Part shown: in pieces, positions 1 through 7,054 of the stretch
Numbering within the stretch: position 1 is the stretch's first letter
Layout: each line of letters opens with the position of its first letter
Origin: an uncultured Lachnospiraceae bacterium
GTDB lineage: Bacteria; Bacillota; Clostridia; Lachnospirales; Lachnospiraceae
DNA: 28,060 nt
Reading direction: 5' to 3'
Assembly (NCBI GenBank): GCA_910584965.1
Contig: CAJUDZ010000038.1
Coordinates: 1-28,060, forward strand
The notes under the pieces: model-generated
The model's input: only the letters and a program-made list of their open reading frames with translations
Databases searched by the model: none
What the model was told of the DNA's origin: nothing
Program-made: the position numbers and the translations under genes

Positions 1-3
1 CAT
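1..3 (-). CDS. Start codon of a leftward gene leaving the window
   Basis: The first three bases are CAT, an ATG on the minus strand. An AGGGGA-like ribosome site lies about 7 nt upstream on that strand (plus positions 11-16). A consensus minus-strand promoter at 43-71 points at it. Only the initiation codon is inside the window, so nothing can be said about the product. The spacing of promoter, ribosome site and start makes a real gene likely. Confidence 0.6.
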
Positions 4-42
4 TTTTATTTCCCCTCTTTCTTTGTTTCATCTTATGTTTAC

Positions 43-71
43 ATTATACACTAGAAAATGTATTTTGTCAA
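43..71 (-). promoter_or_regulatory. Sigma-A promoter of the leftward gene
   Basis: Read on the minus strand, TTGACA (66-71) and TATAAT (43-48) are separated by 17 bp. Both hexamers are perfect consensus. It drives the gene that starts at position 3. Confidence 0.8.
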
Positions 72-118
72 GTAAAAATGTAAAGAAAATCAATAAAAAA
101 TAAATATTATTTTTCCTA

Positions 119-147
119 TTGACATTCTAAAGTGTATATTGTAAAAT
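119..147 (+). promoter_or_regulatory. Sigma-A promoter of the small HTH gene
   Basis: TTGACA (119-124), a 17-bp spacer and TAAAAT (142-147) lie about 30 nt before the HTH start codon. The TACACT at 47-52 and the AGTGTA at 131-136 form an inverted pair placed near the -10 region of each divergent promoter. They could be operator half-sites, but this is only a guess. Confidence 0.75.
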
Positions 148-177
148 AAGCACACAACACAGAAAGAAGGTGATCAT

Positions 178-402
178 ATGTCGAACCTGAACACGGCCGA
201 AAAAATAAGAATCGCCGTAACCAGATCCGGGAAAACAATGTACAATGTAGCAGAGGAAACCGGCCAGACACGGCAAAACTTCTCTAATAAGCTGAAGCGC
301 GGAGATTTTAAGGAATCAGAACTAAAAGCGATCGCGGAAGCGGTCGGATGTGAACTGAAAATTTCTTTTGTAGACAAGGAAACAGGGGAAGAAGTTGGAT
401 GA
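178..402 (+). CDS. Small helix-turn-helix (XRE-like) protein
   Basis: This 74-residue protein has the layout of a Cro/CI-type helix-turn-helix domain. Helices around residues 5-18, 21-28 (MYNVAEETG) and 32-41 (RQNFSNKLKRG) are followed by a fourth helix (ESELKAIAEAVG). It ends in a short beta-like tail, LKISFVDKETGEE. Small proteins of this layout are common in Clostridia and are usually annotated as DNA-binding or hypothetical. The ATG follows AGAAGG at a spacing of 7 nt and sits behind a near-consensus promoter, so the start is well supported. It is divergent from the gene leaving the window at position 3, and the two promoters are 47 bp apart, so it may regulate itself and that neighbour (inference). 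A terminator follows at once. Confidence 0.85.
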   Translation: MSNLNTAEKIRIAVTRSGKTMYNVAEETGQTRQNFSNKLKRGDFKESELKAIAEAVGCELKISFVDKETGEEVG

Positions 403-414
403 ATAAAAAACAGG

Positions 415-446
415 GAAAACCGCTTAAAATGCGGCTTTTCTTTTTC
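415..446 (+). terminator. Rho-independent terminator after the HTH gene
   Basis: CCGC (420-423) pairs with GCGG (431-434). GAAAA (415-419) extends the stem against TTTTC (436-440) with one bulged C. A pyrimidine/T run follows to 446. Confidence 0.75.
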
Positions 447-462
447 CTAGTTACTCACATAG

Positions 463-1338
463 ACGGGAAAGGAACGGAATTATGCGCTCGGCGTCTTTTC
501 GCTGGCGGCTTTCTGCTATCTTGGCTGTCGCCTGTACCGCGGAAAAGAGAAGTCACTTATCGTGCGGATCGGGGATTTCAGCATGTTGTCTGCGGCGCTT
601 TCTTTATGGATGTGCACGATCTGGTTTCCCTGGGATTTTATCCAGCAGATGAACGGGCTGTTCCGGCTGATTACGCGGAACATTCAGCTTCCGTGGCGGT
701 TTCTCGGCGTCAGCAGTTTTTTTCTCACTGTTACGGCGATATGTCTTGCGATGTTATTGCAGGATATGCCGAACCGGTCCGTATGCTATGGTCTTCTTGC
801 TGTTATCTGTGCCGTCGCGCTGATTTCCGCGGATTATTTTCTGTATGATTTTACGCGCTGTGCGCCGTCGGAACGTTATGTCGATGCGCAGGATCTGGAT
901 TCCTGTTACGGCGGGGATGCGGAATATCTGCCGGAGGGCACGCCTCCTGATTTTTGCGCGGATACGGCGCCCGTTCCGGGCAGTCTGCTGGAGATAACAC
1001 AGCACAGATTTGAGAAAGGGGCGCATATGGTAACATGCAGTAGCCTTTCGGAGGAGGAAAGCCATATTGACATGCCGCAGCTTCCTTATGCGGGATATAT
1101 CTGCCGGGACGTGCAGACCGGCCGGGAACTGGACATATCGCTCGATGTGCCGGGAAAAGTGCGGGTGATCGTGCCGGCGTCTTACAGCGGTTCATTCAGG
1201 CTCGTATTCCGGGAACCGCGGCATTGGCGGGCGGCGGAAGCATTTTCCGTTCTCTGCCTGCTTTTCGGCGGCATATGGTTTTGGAACATTCAGAGACGAA
1301 AAAGCGATTCGATGAGAAGGAGGAGCTCCCATGAATAA
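463..1338 (+). pseudogene. C-terminal remnant of a YfhO/PTPS-related polytopic membrane protein
   Basis: One open frame runs from just after a TAG at 460 to the stop at 1338. Protein-like sequence (YALGVFSLAAFCYLGCRLYR) already begins well before the first possible start codons, GTG 562 and ATG 583, and neither has a convincing ribosome site. Three or four membrane segments are followed by an extracytoplasmic domain containing DAEYLPEGT, and then by a final membrane segment near the C terminus. The EYLP element and the FPW..PWRFL pattern recall the C-terminal part of large PTPS-related/YfhO-like membrane proteins, which are usually 500-900 residues. I read it as a 5'-truncated leftover abutting the HTH terminator, which would make this a deletion scar. 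A shorter working protein from 562 or 583 cannot be excluded. It overlaps the next gene by 8 nt, so the two were once co-translated. Confidence 0.6.
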
Positions 1339-2923
1339 TCAAAAATCCGGTATGATTTTGTCCCGCCTGATTGCGGTTTTGTTTGCGGCGTTTATCGGAA
1401 TGCTTGCTGTGCTGTCCGTTTTTATGCACTGTGAGACGGATATTTATGATTATGGACATGCCAAGTCCGTTGTCAGCCATACGCCATATATTTATGGCGG
1501 CTTTGCCGCCGGCACAGCGGTCCTGGTAATGCTGTTATGCGCGTTTCTGGAGCGGATCTGCGCACGGCCGGAACGGGGAGAGAAGGCCGCCCGGATTGTT
1601 TTTTACGGATGCGGAGCGGCGCTTGCGCTTGCGGGAATCTGCTGGATTTTATTTCACGATGAACTGCCTTTTTATGACCAGTTTGACGTGTATCAGGAGG
1701 CGAGACGGCTTGCCGGCGTACTGGACGAGCCTTTTGACGCGGGATATTTTTCCGTTTTCCACAGAAACCGGGGTATTGCGCTGTTTGTGTCCATAGCGGT
1801 CAGGATTTTCGGCGATCATCTGTATTCTTTTCAGATTTTTAACCTGTTTGCGGCGCTCCTGATCTATTACAGTGTTTGCAGGGCTTCCCGGCTGATTTTT
1901 CGAAATCCCGTGGTCGAAATGCTGACTTCGCTGATGATGCTGTTATGTTATCCTGTTATTGTCTATATTACGTTCATTTACGGTACTTTATGGTCGATCG
2001 CTCTGACTTCTCTCGGATTGTATGGGACCGCGGCATGGCAAGAGACGGGAAAGCGCCGTTACGCGGTCATAATGATGATCTCTTTTCCGCTCGGCATTCT
2101 GATGCACCAGTCCGCGGCGATCGGTTTTGCGGCGTCTGCGTTATATCTGGTAATGGCCGGCGGAAAAAAGAGACTTGCCGAATATCTGCTTGTCATCGCC
2201 CTGACAGCCGGGCTGGTATTTGTCTCGATGAAAACCGTAAACATGGTTTATACAGGCATTACGGGGGTGTCCAGGGAAGCCGACCCGATTCCGGTGACCT
2301 GTACGATTTATATGGGGCTGACTTCGACGGAAGGGTCTGGCGGGCCGGGAAGCCAGGATGGCTCCTACGGGGATATTTTTGTCGAGAATAACCGGGACGG
2401 GAAGGCGGCGGGCAGGGACGCCGTCCGGCGTATCCTTACCGTTACGCAGGAATATCTGACAGGCAGGCGGAGCCTTTCCTTTTTTCTGGAAAAGACGCAG
2501 TACCAGTGGCTGGATCCGACTTTTGGAGCCCGGAAAATCATCCGAACGGAAGGCGCGGGTCAGGGAATTATGGCGCACGAGGACGCATACAGGGCCTTTT
2601 ATGACAGTCCGCTCAGAACGGCGGTTTTTAAATTTTCGACAGGCGGCATGCTGTTTCTGTACTGCGCCGTGTTTGTTACGGGGCTTTATGCGGTTTATGA
2701 CGGGAAAAAATATCCGCAGGCGTCTCTTATCCGGATATATGTGCTGGGGGGCTGTGCTTTTCAGCTTCTCTGGGAATCTTTGTCGCGGTATTGTCTCGGC
2801 TATTTTATCTGGCTGATTCCGCTGGCGGCGGTGGGCGGGTATATGCTGTATGGAAAGTGCGGGAGGCGGTTCGGGGGCGGAAAGTTGACGGAAAAAATTG
2901 AATTAAATCAGAAAAGGGAATAA
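1331..2923 (+). CDS. Polytopic membrane protein, GT-C glycosyltransferase-like
   Basis: This 530-residue protein has about 10-12 hydrophobic segments: near residues 13-31, 54-74, 87-107, then a cluster through about 310, and three more after about 425. A long soluble loop of roughly 110 residues lies between them. The acidic HDELPFYDQFD stretch after the third segment resembles the first extracytoplasmic loop of GT-C polyprenyl-phosphate-sugar transferases, where an acidic residue is catalytic. The ATG follows AAGGAGG with good spacing and overlaps the upstream remnant by 8 nt. GT-C enzymes transfer sugars from lipid carriers on the outer face of the membrane. The acceptor here is unknown, and assignment to this class rests on topology and the acidic loop only. 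With the truncated upstream partner it looks like what is left of a surface-glycan operon. Confidence 0.65.
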   Translation: MNNQKSGMILSRLIAVLFAAFIGMLAVLSVFMHCETDIYDYGHAKSVVSHTPYIYGGFAAGTAVLVMLLCAFLERICARPERGEKAARIVFYGCGAALALAGICWILFHDELPFYDQFDVYQEARRLAGVLDEPFDAGYFSVFHRNRGIALFVSIAVRIFGDHLYSFQIFNLFAALLIYYSVCRASRLIFRNPVVEMLTSLMMLLCYPVIVYITFIYGTLWSIALTSLGLYGTAAWQETGKRRYAVIMMISFPLGILMHQSAAIGFAASALYLVMAGGKKRLAEYLLVIALTAGLVFVSMKTVNMVYTGITGVSREADPIPVTCTIYMGLTSTEGSGGPGSQDGSYGDIFVENNRDGKAAGRDAVRRILTVTQEYLTGRRSLSFFLEKTQYQWLDPTFGARKIIRTEGAGQGIMAHEDAYRAFYDSPLRTAVFKFSTGGMLFLYCAVFVTGLYAVYDGKKYPQASLIRIYVLGGCAFQLLWESLSRYCLGYFIWLIPLAAVGGYMLYGKCGRRFGGGKLTEKIELNQKRE

Positions 2924-2947
2924 AATATTTCGATTTCTGATTTGATT
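2901..2947 (+). terminator. Hairpin spanning the end of the GT-C-like gene
   Basis: A 14-bp inverted repeat (2901-2914 against 2934-2947, one mismatch) has a 19-nt loop that contains the stop codon. The descending arm is T-rich. It sits directly before the promoter of the next operon, so it probably insulates the two units. It lacks a clean terminal T-run. Confidence 0.5.
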
Positions 2948-2975
2948 TGACAGAATGAACGGATTATAGTATAAC
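2947..2975 (+). promoter_or_regulatory. Sigma-A promoter of the ATPase/Toprim-like cassette
   Basis: TTGACA (2947-2952) is followed by a 17-bp spacer and TATAAC (2970-2975). AGGAGG lies at 2993-2998, nine nt before the ATG at 3008. The cassette therefore has its own promoter. Confidence 0.8.
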
Positions 2976-3007
2976 ATAGGTAGTATCATTCCAGGAGGTA
3001 AAACCAT

Positions 3008-4462
3008 ATGAACTGTCGAATGCCTTTTCGGTGCAGAATGCAGAAGATAACCATTGAAAATCTGAAAAATGTGGCTCATGGAGAAGTGCGTTTTGTATGC
3101 AGCACATATGATGATATTCTCCGGAAAAAAGCGGATATTCTGGGCATTTATGGACAGAATGGCTCCGGGAAGACTACGCTTATTTTTTCCATTGATGTTT
3201 TAAAGCAGCTGCTTTGCGGCAGAAGGTTGTGGAAAGATATGGACAGATTTATCCGGGCAGGAGTTTCTACAGCCAGAATTGATTATGAAATCAGCCTGGA
3301 GAGTGAAAAATACGGTAATTATCTGATTCATTACGCTGTGGCGCTTAAAACAAAAGAGATGCGTAAAATGCCGGGGGACATGGAAGTGTCCGGTGAAGAG
3401 CAGCATTTCATAGAATCTCCGGTATATCTGGCGGAGGAAAAATTGCAATATAAAAGAATTAATCAGGAAAAGGGCAACAGATATCACGGCATCATAGAAT
3501 ACAGCTATGATAACGGAAATGACGCAATTTTCGGGCCTGAAATCAGATATAAGGAGTTTATTGGGAAAGAGAAAGAACTTGCCGACGAATTACGTTACTT
3601 AAAAAATACGGTGTACAAATCCGGTGCTTCTTTTATTTTTTCTCTTTTAAAAATGAGCGATATCAGAAAAAAACAGGGATTTGATAAAGAACTCATAAAT
3701 ATTTTGGATTCGCTTCAGATGTATGGCGTGGCAAAATTATTTGAACTGAGCAATGTTCAGGCAAGCATTGTAAATGCGAATATTTTACTGCCGATGTCGT
3801 TCTGCTGGCTGGAAGACGATAAGAAAAACCTGAAGGCGATGAATATGAGCATAAAACTCACGGACGAAACGATTGTTCCCCAGGAAGCATGTGAACTGAT
3901 TGCGAACCGGTTTACGGTGATCGACAAGGTGATTACGAAGATAATACCCGATATGTCGCTCCGGGTTGCGGACCGGGGAACCAGAGTTGATGAAAAAGGA
4001 GAGCCTTCGAAAATTATCGAATTGATTTCCGTCAGAAATGAAAATGAAATTCCGTTAAGATATGAATCGGACGGCATTAAGAAGCTGATTTATATTTTAT
4101 ACAGTCTGATCGAAATGTTCAATGATCCTTCGGTAACAGTCGCGATCGATGAACTGGATTCGGGTGTTTTTGAATATCTGCTCGGAGAGATACTGACCGT
4201 ATTGCAGGAAAGCGCAAAGGGACAGCTGATTTTTACTTCCCATAATCTGCGCCCTCTGGAAGTGCTGGATAAAAAGAGCATTGTATTTTCAACGGCGAAT
4301 GAAAATAACAGATATATCCGGTTTAAGAATGTAAAGGGTTCTAATAATCTCAGGGATGTTTATTATCAGGATATTCTGCTAGGCGGCCAGGATGAATGTG
4401 TGTATGAACCGACCAGCCAGAGTTCCATCCGGCGGGCTTTTCGAAATGCGGGTGAGAATTAA
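3008..4462 (+). CDS. ABC/SMC-type AAA ATPase (AAA_15/AAA_21-like), defence-type
   Basis: This 484-residue protein is an ABC-superfamily ATPase of the OLD/RecF/SMC-like type. Visible motifs are a Walker A, GQNGSGKTT (residues 49-57), a signature-like ESDGIKKL (353-360), a Walker B, VAIDELD (378-384) with D381 and E382, and an H-loop, FTSHN, with H412. Some 290 residues lie between Walker A and the signature, as expected for an inserted coiled-coil/arm region. The C terminus carries a conserved-looking NLRDVYYQDILLGGQ. Such ATPases act as sensors or scaffolds in anti-phage systems together with a nuclease-like partner. The partner gene starts one nucleotide after this stop codon, so the two are translationally coupled. 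ATG 3038 (MQKITIENLKN) would be the conventional family N terminus, but only 3008 has a good ribosome site. Codon use is AT-rich compared with both flanks, which suggests acquisition. Exact system membership cannot be fixed by eye. Confidence 0.8.
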   Translation: MNCRMPFRCRMQKITIENLKNVAHGEVRFVCSTYDDILRKKADILGIYGQNGSGKTTLIFSIDVLKQLLCGRRLWKDMDRFIRAGVSTARIDYEISLESEKYGNYLIHYAVALKTKEMRKMPGDMEVSGEEQHFIESPVYLAEEKLQYKRINQEKGNRYHGIIEYSYDNGNDAIFGPEIRYKEFIGKEKELADELRYLKNTVYKSGASFIFSLLKMSDIRKKQGFDKELINILDSLQMYGVAKLFELSNVQASIVNANILLPMSFCWLEDDKKNLKAMNMSIKLTDETIVPQEACELIANRFTVIDKVITKIIPDMSLRVADRGTRVDEKGEPSKIIELISVRNENEIPLRYESDGIKKLIYILYSLIEMFNDPSVTVAIDELDSGVFEYLLGEILTVLQESAKGQLIFTSHNLRPLEVLDKKSIVFSTANENNRYIRFKNVKGSNNLRDVYYQDILLGGQDECVYEPTSQSSIRRAFRNAGEN

Positions 4463-4463
4463 A

Positions 4464-5162
4464 ATGACCAGGAAGAAAATCATATTATTTATTGTTGAGG
4501 GGATAAATGACAAAACCTGTCTGGAAGGTGTGCTGGAAAAAGTCCTCGAATCCGAGGAAGTCCGCTTTCAAATTACTGACGGGGACATTACAACGCGTTT
4601 TGATATTGATGAATATAAAATAAGGAATGAAATCGGGAAGACGGTAAAGGCTTTTAAGGATAAGTATCACCTTAAAACGGAGCATTTTATGGAAGTAGTT
4701 CATATTATTGATACCGACGGACTCTTTCTAAAAGAAGATGCGGTTCATTTCTTCGAAACAGAAAATCCAATCTATATGGATGATGGCATTTATACAAAAA
4801 ATGTGGACAAAATGAATGAAAGAAACAAAAAGAAAGCGGCTGTGGTTGAACGGATGTTAGAACTTCATACGGTCTTAAAGACGATACCGTACAGCGTGTA
4901 CTATTTTTCATCCAATATGGATCATGTTCTGTATAATCAGGCAAATCTGACCCCAAAGGAGAAAGATGATCTGGCAGACTTATTTGACGAAGAATATGCG
5001 GATAAGCCGGAGGAGTTTGTCCGGTTCATGAGAGAAAGCTCCTTTACCGTAAGGGGAACTTATGAAGATACATGGGATTTTATCAGGCTTGATAAAAATT
5101 CGGTAAAGCGTTACAGTAATTTCGGCGTTTACCTGACAAAACAAGATAATTCAGGTATATAG
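4464..5162 (+). CDS. Toprim-like/DUF4435-like partner of the ATPase
   Basis: This 232-residue protein has a Toprim-type acidic signature. An N-terminal beta strand ends in IVEGIND (E12, D16), and a second strand ends in HIIDTDG (D83, D85). This is the E...DxD pattern that binds Mg2+ in Toprim nucleases and related domains. A Lys/Glu-rich stretch and a YYFSSNMDHVLYN segment follow. The start at 4464 lies one nt after the ATPase stop and has GGGTGAG about 7 nt upstream. An in-frame ATG at 4446 would add six residues. Toprim-type proteins paired with ABC ATPases occur in OLD-class nucleases, PARIS (AriA/AriB) and AbiL-like systems, where the partner is the toxic effector. Function in this protein is inferred from the motif pattern and gene pairing, not from a confident family match. 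Confidence 0.7.
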   Translation: MTRKKIILFIVEGINDKTCLEGVLEKVLESEEVRFQITDGDITTRFDIDEYKIRNEIGKTVKAFKDKYHLKTEHFMEVVHIIDTDGLFLKEDAVHFFETENPIYMDDGIYTKNVDKMNERNKKKAAVVERMLELHTVLKTIPYSVYYFSSNMDHVLYNQANLTPKEKDDLADLFDEEYADKPEEFVRFMRESSFTVRGTYEDTWDFIRLDKNSVKRYSNFGVYLTKQDNSGI

Positions 5163-5172
5163 TTCGATTCTG

Positions 5173-5203
5173 GCGGGGGCATAATGTTTTCCGACATCCC
5201 CGC
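5173..5203 (+). terminator. Hairpin terminator after the ATPase/Toprim-like cassette
   Basis: GCGGGG (5173-5178) pairs with CCCCGC (5198-5203), and ATGT (5184-5187) with ACAT (5194-5197), as a bulged stem. It lies 10 nt after the stop codon. Only a short, interrupted T-run follows. Confidence 0.55.
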
Positions 5204-5204
5204 A

Positions 5205-5236
5205 ACAACTTTTCACCAGCACAACTTTTCACCAGC
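5205..5236 (+). repeat. Perfect 16-bp tandem duplication
   Basis: ACAACTTTTCACCAGC occurs twice in direct succession, at 5205-5220 and 5221-5236. It lies between the cassette terminator and the panT promoter. Confidence 0.9.
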
Positions 5237-5247
5237 CAAATTTTCTA

Positions 5248-5276
5248 TTGTCAAATATTTGTCAATGTGGTATGAT
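5248..5276 (+). promoter_or_regulatory. Promoter of the pantothenate/CoA gene block
   Basis: TTGTCA (5248-5253), a 17-bp spacer and TATGAT (5271-5276) form the promoter, with TGG directly before the -10 hexamer giving an extended -10. A second TTGTCA occurs at 5259-5264. AGGAGG at 5312-5317 serves the ATG at 5328. Confidence 0.75.
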
Positions 5277-5327
5277 TACACCGTATTGTATCTCGTTTAA
5301 GAGAATAATAACAGGAGGAAACGTACC

Positions 5328-6158
5328 ATGAAAAATGAAAAGACCTATGAACTGGTGCTGACTGCACTGTTCACCGCCATTATTGTGATAATGGCATTCA
5401 CACCCCTGGGATATATCCCGTTGATTGTGATCAACGCGACCATCATTCATATCCCTGTCATCCTGGGAGCGCTATTTCTCGGACCGAAGAAAGGTGCATT
5501 TTTAGGATTCGTATTTGGTTTCACAAGTTTTATCAACAACACATTCAAGGCGGTTACACCGTCGGCTTTTGTATTCTCTCCGGTGCTTGCGGCGAATATC
5601 GTCGGCGTTTCCGGCATTTTCAAGAGCCTTTATATCTGCTTTGTGCCGCGGATACTGGTCGGCGTCGTGCCGTATTATGTTTATCTGCTGGTGCACAGGC
5701 TGTTAAAGGGCGGCCAGAAGGCATGGCGCATTGTCATTAACCTTGCGGCGTCACTGATTCTGCTGTTTTCCCTGAGCGCGCTGTTGAATCGTCTGTTACA
5801 GGGAAAAGTAAGCGGCGGTCTTTGTGTGACGATCAGCATGGGAGCGGGCATTACGGCGGGTGTGCTTCTTTTTGCCGCGTTATCTTTTGCAGGACATAAA
5901 AAAGGTTCCACGAATATTGCGCTCGCCTATGCAGGACTTTCGGGAGCCTTCACCAATACATTGCTTGTGATGAGCGGTATCTTCTTATTATATAAGGACG
6001 CATATGCACAGGCGCTGGGCATCGCGGGAGAAGCGGTGTTCGATACGATCATGGGAATTATCAGCTTTAACGGCGTCGTGGAAGCGGTCGTTGCCGCGAT
6101 CATTGCGGGCGGCGTGGGACTGGCGCTGATGAAGGTAAAGCCCATTAAAGGGCAGTAA
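5328..6158 (+). CDS. panT: ECF transporter S component, predicted pantothenate permease PanT
   Basis: This 276-residue membrane protein has about eight hydrophobic segments. It opens with the ECF S-component pattern (LVLTALFTAIIVIMAFTPLG), followed by a short-loop segment rich in Gly/Pro (GALFLGPKKGAFLGFVFGF). The ending GAFTNTLLVMSGIF ... FNGVVEAVVAAIIAGG is typical of vitamin S components, which dock on a shared energizing module encoded elsewhere. Substrate is inferred from position: pantothenate kinase and coaBC follow directly, so pantothenate (vitamin B5) is the likely cargo. Ordinary S components are about 170-200 residues with six segments. Here about 65 residues with two further hydrophobic segments are inserted after VHRLLKGGQKAWR, which is unusual. 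The ATG has an AGGAGG ribosome site and its own extended -10 promoter. Confidence 0.8.
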   Translation: MKNEKTYELVLTALFTAIIVIMAFTPLGYIPLIVINATIIHIPVILGALFLGPKKGAFLGFVFGFTSFINNTFKAVTPSAFVFSPVLAANIVGVSGIFKSLYICFVPRILVGVVPYYVYLLVHRLLKGGQKAWRIVINLAASLILLFSLSALLNRLLQGKVSGGLCVTISMGAGITAGVLLFAALSFAGHKKGSTNIALAYAGLSGAFTNTLLVMSGIFLLYKDAYAQALGIAGEAVFDTIMGIISFNGVVEAVVAAIIAGGVGLALMKVKPIKGQ

Positions 6159-6175
6159 GTACCTGCATTTTCAGA

Positions 6176-6217
6176 GGGCCCTGCAGAGGAAGTCTTTATT
6201 GTCTTCCTCTGCGGCCC
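6176..6217 (+). terminator. Strong intergenic hairpin between panT and coaX
   Basis: GCAGAGGAAG (6183-6192) pairs perfectly with CTTCCTCTGC (6203-6212) around a 10-nt loop. GGGCC/GGCCC extends the stem at its base (6176-6180 against 6213-6217). No T-run follows. It may be an attenuator or an mRNA-stability structure rather than a full terminator. Confidence 0.55.
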
Positions 6218-6268
6218 GAATATGATAAAGAAACAATTATGCTGCATCACAGAAAGGAAAACGGAAAA

Positions 6269-7036
6269 ATGATACTGGCAGTAGACATCGGAAACACCAA
6301 CATCGTCATCGGCTGTTTGGAGCAGGAGAAGATCTATTTTGTGGAGAGAACGTCGACGAATATCGCCAAGACGGAACTGGAATATGTCGTGGAATTTAAA
6401 ATACTTCTGGATCTGTATCGGATTGATATGAAAGAAATCACGGGCTGTATCATTTCTTCCGTTGTGCCGCCGCTCAATAATATTGTCAGATCGGCCATCG
6501 AGAAACTACTGCATATTACGCCGCTTTTTGTCGGTCCCGGCGTAAAGACAGGGCTGAATATTCTGATGGATAACCCGGCTCAGGTCGGTTCCGATCTGAT
6601 TGTCAATGCGGTGGCCGGTCTGAAATATTACGGTGCGCCGATCATTCTGATCGACATGGGAACCGCGACGACGATCAGCGTGGTGGATGAAAAGAAAAAC
6701 TATGTCGGCGGCATGATTCTGCCGGGCGTCAAAGTTTCGCTGGATTCTCTCGTCAACCGGACGTCCCAGCTTCCGAAGATCAGTCTGGAAGCGCCGAAGA
6801 AGGTGATCGGAAAGAATACCATTGACTGCATGAAGAGCGGCATCGTGATGGGACAGGCGTCCTGCCTGGACGGCATGATCGAGCGGATTTTTGAAGAACT
6901 GGGATTTGAGGCAGCAGTCGTTGCAACCGGCGGACTGGCGGGCTGTATCGTGCCTCATTGCAAACGGAAGATTATTCACGATAATGAACTGACGTTAAAA
7001 GGTCTTGGTCTGATTTACTGGAAAAATGCAGAGTAG
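6269..7036 (+). CDS. coaX: Type III pantothenate kinase
   Basis: CoaX phosphorylates pantothenate with ATP, the first step of CoA synthesis, in the cytoplasm. The 255-residue product has the ASKHA-fold signatures. DIGNTNIVIG at residues 5-14 is the phosphate-1 loop, PAQVGSDLIVNA follows, and IDMGTATTISVVD carries the catalytic aspartate D129. A C-terminal VVATGGLAG is the adenosine-side motif. Length matches the family (about 255). An upstream in-frame ATG at 6239 would add ten atypical residues (MLHHRKENGK), whereas the ATG at 6269 gives the canonical MILAVDIGNTN start with AGAAAGG upstream, so 6269 is preferred. It sits between the predicted pantothenate transporter and coaBC, forming a coherent uptake-to-phosphopantetheine unit. 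Confidence 0.95.
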   Translation: MILAVDIGNTNIVIGCLEQEKIYFVERTSTNIAKTELEYVVEFKILLDLYRIDMKEITGCIISSVVPPLNNIVRSAIEKLLHITPLFVGPGVKTGLNILMDNPAQVGSDLIVNAVAGLKYYGAPIILIDMGTATTISVVDEKKNYVGGMILPGVKVSLDSLVNRTSQLPKISLEAPKKVIGKNTIDCMKSGIVMGQASCLDGMIERIFEELGFEAAVVATGGLAGCIVPHCKRKIIHDNELTLKGLGLIYWKNAE

Positions 7037-7054
7037 CAGGGAAGGGAAAGCAAA

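Noticed and set aside
399..848. Plus-strand frame starting inside the HTH stop region
   Set aside because: It reads through the terminator hairpin in another frame than the hydrophobic membrane-protein remnant and shows no coherent protein pattern.
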